This document shows, piece by piece, positions 53,248-56,161 of a stretch of DNA of 56,161 nt. Both the position numbers and the translations under genes were made by a program. Numbering within the stretch: position 1 is the first letter of the stretch; each line of letters begins with the position of its first letter. Source of the DNA: JAGFIY01 sp964499285 (lineage in GTDB: Bacteria; Bacteroidota; Ignavibacteria; Ignavibacteriales; Melioribacteraceae); assembly GCA_964499285.1 (NCBI GenBank), contig CAZCLA010000019.1:1-56161 (forward strand), in the 5' to 3' direction. Below the pieces are notes generated by a model, which was given only the letters and a program-made list of their open reading frames with translations, did not search any database and was not told the origin of the DNA.

Positions 53248-54167
53248 ATTTTTTCCGCTGCTCTCAGCTTTGCACTTCTTGAACGATTGTTATTTGAAAT
53301 TTCAATTTGATCCGGAACAACAGCCTTTCTAGTTAGAATCTTCAATCTTGCTTCTTTATCGCATTGACATACGGGAAAATCCGAAGGACAAATGCAATCA
53401 AGACTTTCATACTTGAAAAAGTTCTTAACAATTCTATCTTCCAGCGAATGATAACTTATGAGCACGAGTCTGCCGTTTTGCTTCAAAAATTTAACTGCTT
53501 CTTCAAGGAAAATTTCAAGTTCGTTTAATTCATCATTAACATAAATTCTCACCGCTTGAAAAATTCGAGCCATGGTTTTTGCGACAAAATTTTGGGGAAC
53601 AACTCCCTCTACTATCTTCTTTACGTGATCGCTTTCAGAAAATTTGATTTTTTTACGCGCTTCAACGATTCTTCGTGCTATCTGTCGAGATTTTTTTTCT
53701 TCCCCAAAACGCCAGAATATTTCAGACAATTTTTCTTCATCGAGCGAGTTTAGAACATCTGCAGCTGTCAGTGGATTATCCTTATTCATCCTCATATCCA
53801 GCGGGGTATTTTCTCTGAAAGCAAATCCCGAGATGTAATTATCCAACTGAAAAGAAGAAACTCCAAGATCAGCAAAAATTCCGTCGAACTTATCAATCGA
53901 TTCAAGTTTTGAAAGAACGCCGATTTTGGTAAAGCTTGTGCGGTAGATACTAATTCTTTTCTCGTCTAAAAATCTTTGTTTGCAGAATCTTACCGCGTCA
54001 ACATCTTTATCTGTGGCAATAACCCTGCCTTCAGAATTTAAACGAGAAACTATGCCCGATGTGTGCCCTCCAAAACCGAGAGTACCGTCGAAATAAATTC
54101 CAGAACTATTTGTAACTAAATACTCTAAAGACTTTTCTAATAGAACGGGTTCGTGAAGCTGCTCCAT
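53244..54167 (-). CDS. rsmH: 16S rRNA (cytosine(1402)-N4)-methyltransferase
   Basis: A SAM-dependent methyltransferase of 307 residues that modifies C1402 in the ribosomal P site. Motifs: HEPVLLEKSLEYL, the SAM loop IYFDGTLGFGGHTSGI, FDGIFADLGVSSFQLD, MRMNKDNPLTAADVLN, FQAVRIYVNDELNELE and ISYHSLEDRIVKNFF, all canonical for RsmH/MraW. It is adjacent to mraZ (1-bp spacer) at the head of the dcw cluster. Confidence 0.97.
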   Translation of the reverse strand: MEQLHEPVLLEKSLEYLVTNSSGIYFDGTLGFGGHTSGIVSRLNSEGRVIATDKDVDAVRFCKQRFLDEKRISIYRTSFTKIGVLSKLESIDKFDGIFADLGVSSFQLDNYISGFAFRENTPLDMRMNKDNPLTAADVLNSLDEEKLSEIFWRFGEEKKSRQIARRIVEARKKIKFSESDHVKKIVEGVVPQNFVAKTMARIFQAVRIYVNDELNELEIFLEEAVKFLKQNGRLVLISYHSLEDRIVKNFFKYESLDCICPSDFPVCQCDKEARLKILTRKAVVPDQIEISNNNRSRSAKLRAAEKI

Positions 54168-54168
54168 A

Positions 54169-54609
54169 TCAAAGCTTCATAACTTCTTTCGCTATGTCTT
54201 CATAGGAATAGGGCGAGGCTTTGATATAATCATCATATACTTCAGGGTTCCACACTTCAATTTTGTTCATTGCTCCTAAGATGAAAACGTCTTTTTCAAT
54301 CGACGCATATTCAATCAAACTTTTAGGAACCATTAAGCGCGATTGAGAATCAAGCTTATCTTCACTGGCTTCCTGAAGAAGCATTCTCACAAACCGCGAT
54401 TCTTTCGGGTCGAATGTGTTTAATTTTGCAAGTTTATCGGCTACAACTGCTTTCCATAAATCCATCGGATAGATGTCTATGTTTTTCTCGGTTCCGCGGG
54501 TAAGGACAAACGAATCGTTTGATTCGGGATTTACATATTTCCGTAACTTTGCCGGAATGCTTATCCTTCCCTTGCTATCGATGGAATATTTAAAGTTGCC
54601 TATAAACAT
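54169..54609 (-). CDS. mraZ: Transcriptional regulator MraZ
   Basis: A 146-residue protein of two AbrB-like swapped-hairpin domains. It starts FIGNFKYSIDSKGRISIPAKLR, and the second domain contains EDKLDSQSRLMVPKSLIEYA. MraZ forms a ring-shaped oligomer that binds repeats in front of its own operon and usually represses dcw transcription. A candidate site is seen just upstream (54635-54649). No Shine-Dalgarno precedes the ATG, but the protein start fits the family exactly. Confidence 0.96.
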   Translation of the reverse strand: MFIGNFKYSIDSKGRISIPAKLRKYVNPESNDSFVLTRGTEKNIDIYPMDLWKAVVADKLAKLNTFDPKESRFVRMLLQEASEDKLDSQSRLMVPKSLIEYASIEKDVFILGAMNKIEVWNPEVYDDYIKASPYSYEDIAKEVMKL

Positions 54610-54634
54610 AATTTGACATTATTTGGGAAAATTC

Positions 54635-54649
54635 AACACAATTACCCAC
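54635..54649 (-). promoter_or_regulatory. Degenerate MraZ-box-like repeat
   Basis: On the minus strand GTGGG (54649-54645) is followed 10 bp later by the related GTGTT (54639-54635). MraZ boxes in other bacteria are short TGGG-type repeats at 10-bp spacing ahead of mraZ. Only one unit is well matched here, and a third unit at the next 10-bp step is not recognisable. It lies just behind the predicted transcription start, where a repressor would block. Confidence 0.4.
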
Positions 54650-54657
54650 TGGATAGT

Positions 54658-54687
54658 AAAATAATGGTTTTTCTCTGCTAAAGTCAA
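54658..54687 (-). promoter_or_regulatory. Promoter of the dcw cluster (Pmra)
   Basis: TTGACT (54687-54682), an 18-bp spacer and TATTTT (54663-54658) face mraZ. The start of transcription should be near 54651, giving a leader of about 42 nt. It lies between the corA terminator and mraZ, and the genes behind it overlap or are closely spaced down to ftsZ, so it probably drives the whole cluster. Confidence 0.6.
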
Positions 54688-54727
54688 GTATTTTTTAATA
54701 AATAATTATAAAGCAAGGGAGGTCTAC

Positions 54728-54762
54728 AAAAAAAATCCCGCAGTTGAGGTTTCTGCGGGATT
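54728..54762 (-). terminator. Strong intrinsic terminator after corA
   Basis: AATCCCGCAG (54734-54743) and CTGCGGGATT (54753-54762) make a perfect 10-bp stem with a 9-nt loop. On the minus strand it is followed by a run of eight or more T. It lies 82 bp past the corA stop and isolates the dcw cluster from corA transcription. Confidence 0.9.
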
Positions 54763-54843
54763 ATGAGGGTACTATAAAAAAAGAGATTTTCGGTAACTAT
54801 ACTATCGGCAGAAACCTAAAAAAGTTTAGTGGAAAAATATTTT

Positions 54844-55959
54844 TTACAGCCATTTTTTTCGTTTGAAAAAAAACAGCAGAAAAATTCCCATCAAAGCCAT
54901 AACTGCCAGAACGATAAAATATCCGTACTTCCAGCTAAGTTCTGGCATATTCGAAAAATTCATCCCGTAAATCCCGGCAATAAATGTAAGGGGAATAAAA
55001 ATAGTTGCAATAAGCGTCAAAAATTTCATCACCTCATTCATTCTATTGCTTAGACTTGAAAGATATATATCTATCAAAGTCGTAATTGATTCTCGCTGAA
55101 TTTCGATAGACTCGTAAAGCTGCATTATATGATCAAACGAATCTCTGAAGTAAATTAGATTCTTCTTAGAGATATAGTTTGATTCAAGCCTGATTATGTT
55201 CGAAATAGCCTCACGTGTCGGTCGAATAATTTGTTTAAGAGTATAAGCTTCTTTTTTCAAAATCTGAATTTGATGCAGATCCGATTGATCTGGTTTCTCG
55301 AGAAGTTTTTCCTGCATTGTTTCAATCCGTTCGCTAAGTTCTTCAAGCACAAGGAAATAATGATCAATTGTATAATCTACAAGCACATAAAACAGATAAT
55401 CGCTTCGTGATTTACGAAAAACATTTTTCCCGGATTCAATTCTTTGAAGAATTTTTGGAAAGTCCTCTCCGACATCATCACGGAAAGTAAATAAAAAATT
55501 TGCCGTAAGAAGGATCGAAATTTGATCGTATGAAATATCTTTATTTTCCTCCCAATTTATTTTTTTCAAGACCAAAAATATATCCTCATCATAATAATCT
55601 ATTTTCGGTTGATGATTACTATTGGCGATGTCCTCAAGAATTAAAGGATGAATCTCGAAAATTTCTCCGAATTTTTTGAGATTATCGATATCCCCAAAAC
55701 CATTAAAATCAATCCATTGAACAGTCTTTTGATTGCCTCTTCCTTTTATTTTCATCAGTTCTTCATGGCTGTCAATCACATAATGGTTGAAAATATTTTC
55801 ATCATATTCAATAAGTGTGATAACAGCTTGCTCGTTTTTCTTATCGCCAACATGAATAACGGTTCCTGGAGGTGCACCAATTTTTCTTTTAAGTTGTTCC
55901 TTTTTCTTAGGCGAGATAATCCTTTTTATTTTTTTAATGTTGTGCTTGATTTTCCGCAT
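54844..55959 (-). CDS. corA: CorA-family magnesium/cobalt transporter
   Basis: A pentameric inner-membrane divalent-cation channel of 371 residues. The large N-terminal cytoplasmic domain (about 1-300) includes QWIDFNGFGDIDNLKKFGEIF and LFTFRDDVGEDFPKIL, and a long coiled helix leads to two C-terminal membrane helices. The selectivity motif after the first helix reads IYGMNFSNMPELSWKYGY (the GMN signature of CorA), followed by the last helix and a basic tail KRKKWL. It has its own promoter and terminator and so seems monocistronic. Confidence 0.96.
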   Translation of the reverse strand: MRKIKHNIKKIKRIISPKKKEQLKRKIGAPPGTVIHVGDKKNEQAVITLIEYDENIFNHYVIDSHEELMKIKGRGNQKTVQWIDFNGFGDIDNLKKFGEIFEIHPLILEDIANSNHQPKIDYYDEDIFLVLKKINWEENKDISYDQISILLTANFLFTFRDDVGEDFPKILQRIESGKNVFRKSRSDYLFYVLVDYTIDHYFLVLEELSERIETMQEKLLEKPDQSDLHQIQILKKEAYTLKQIIRPTREAISNIIRLESNYISKKNLIYFRDSFDHIMQLYESIEIQRESITTLIDIYLSSLSNRMNEVMKFLTLIATIFIPLTFIAGIYGMNFSNMPELSWKYGYFIVLAVMALMGIFLLFFFKRKKWL

Positions 55960-55991
55960 AGAATTTTGTCCGCTGTTTGTATCATAATTTT

Positions 55992-56020
55992 AACATAAGA
56001 AAATGAAAAGTACAGTGCAA
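55992..56020 (-). promoter_or_regulatory. Promoter of corA
   Basis: TTGCAC (56020-56015), a 17-bp spacer and TATGTT (55997-55992) precede corA by about 33 bp. It lies between the tRNA terminator and the gene, so it is the only evident source of corA transcription. Confidence 0.5.
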
Positions 56021-56080
56021 CGATTATTTTTTAGAGAATCTTAGAATACTATTCATCAAAAAGGTGTAGTCATTTAAAAT

Positions 56081-56105
56081 AAAAAAAGCCTCTCCAATGA
56101 GGCTT
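56081..56105 (-). terminator. Intrinsic terminator after the tRNA
   Basis: AAGCCTC (56086-56092) and GAGGCTT (56099-56105) form a 7-bp stem with a 6-nt loop. On the minus strand a run of seven T follows immediately. It lies about 15 bp beyond the tRNA 3' end. Confidence 0.88.
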
Positions 56106-56119
56106 AATTTTTCTTAACG

Positions 56120-56161
56120 AGCCGACTATCGGACTTGAACCGATGACCTGCTCATTACGAA
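56120..56161 (-). tRNA. tRNA-Thr (anticodon CGU), 3' half
   Basis: Read on the minus strand from the right edge: anticodon loop TTCGTAA, 3' anticodon stem TGAGC, variable loop AGGTC, T stem ATCGG/CCGAT around TTCAAGT, and acceptor strand AGTCGGC with discriminator T. With T33 in its usual place the anticodon is CGT (CGU in RNA), which reads the Thr codon ACG. The CCA end is not encoded. The 5' half is outside the window, so the acceptor and D arms cannot be checked. Confidence 0.8.

Noticed and set aside
1..56161. CRISPR arrays, transposases, phage or defence genes
   Set aside because: No regularly spaced repeats of 20-40 bp and no protein motifs of those classes were seen in any part of the window.

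Overview
The window reads as chromosome of a low-G+C, Gram-negative bacterium of the Bacteroidota/Chlorobi/Ignavibacteria group. The evidence is a secreted protein with a type IX secretion (T9SS) C-terminal sorting domain of the NYPNPFNPST type, a TonB receptor with a carboxypeptidase-like N-terminal domain, an outer-membrane lipoprotein, a meso-diaminopimelate-type MurE (DNPR motif), and weak or absent Shine-Dalgarno sequences in front of many genes. An Ignavibacteria-like lineage is my best guess. It rests on protein style only and no search was run. Every convincing gene lies on the minus strand, so the window is transcribed from high to low coordinates.

From right to left: (1) 56161-54844: the 3' half of a tRNA-Thr(CGU) with its terminator, then a monocistronic corA with its own promoter and terminator. 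(2) 54690-38692: a complete, canonically ordered division and cell-wall (dcw) cluster: mraZ-rsmH-ftsL-ftsI-murE-murF-mraY-murD-ftsW-murG-murC-ftsQ-ftsA-ftsZ. It is driven by a promoter with a degenerate MraZ-box-like site, most genes overlap by a few bases, and murB and ddl are absent. (3) 38511-17509: a cell-surface polysaccharide locus of about 21 kb. It encodes a small outer-membrane protein, RfbB, an SLBB export protein, a Wzz-like chain-length protein, an O-antigen polymerase/ligase, two Wzx-type flippases, several GT4 and GT2 glycosyltransferases, a methyltransferase, an LhgO-like oxidase, a polyprenyl-phosphate sugar transferase that would start the glycan, a dolichyl-phosphate-mannose-synthase-like enzyme, and an unusual GT2 fused to a degenerate sugar-phosphate transferase. 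A 100-N assembly gap interrupts the locus. (4) 17506-6652: housekeeping genes (accA, a YbgC-type thioesterase, a third flippase, dut, dnaE, a FabL-like enoyl reductase, an acyl-CoA dehydrogenase, trxA, serA). (5) 6531-1: envelope and secreted proteins: a T9SS cargo protein with a long leader, a DUF4397 lipoprotein, a TonB-dependent receptor and the start of another exported protein.

Functionally the window is about building the envelope. The dcw block makes lipid II and the divisome. The glycan block starts, extends, flips, polymerises and exports a lipid-linked heteropolysaccharide by a Wzx/Wzy-like route. The left end supplies outer-membrane uptake and secreted proteins. In T9SS bacteria some cargo is anchored to a special LPS, so a link between the glycan locus and the T9SS cargo is possible, but nothing in the sequence proves it.

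I found no CRISPR array, transposase, phage, toxin-antitoxin or defence genes. No wholly new system is evident. The features most worth a second look are a GC-rich inverted repeat with a possible micro-ORF behind ftsZ, the GT2/sugar-transferase fusion, the FtsZ tail, and the broken flippase start beside the assembly gap.
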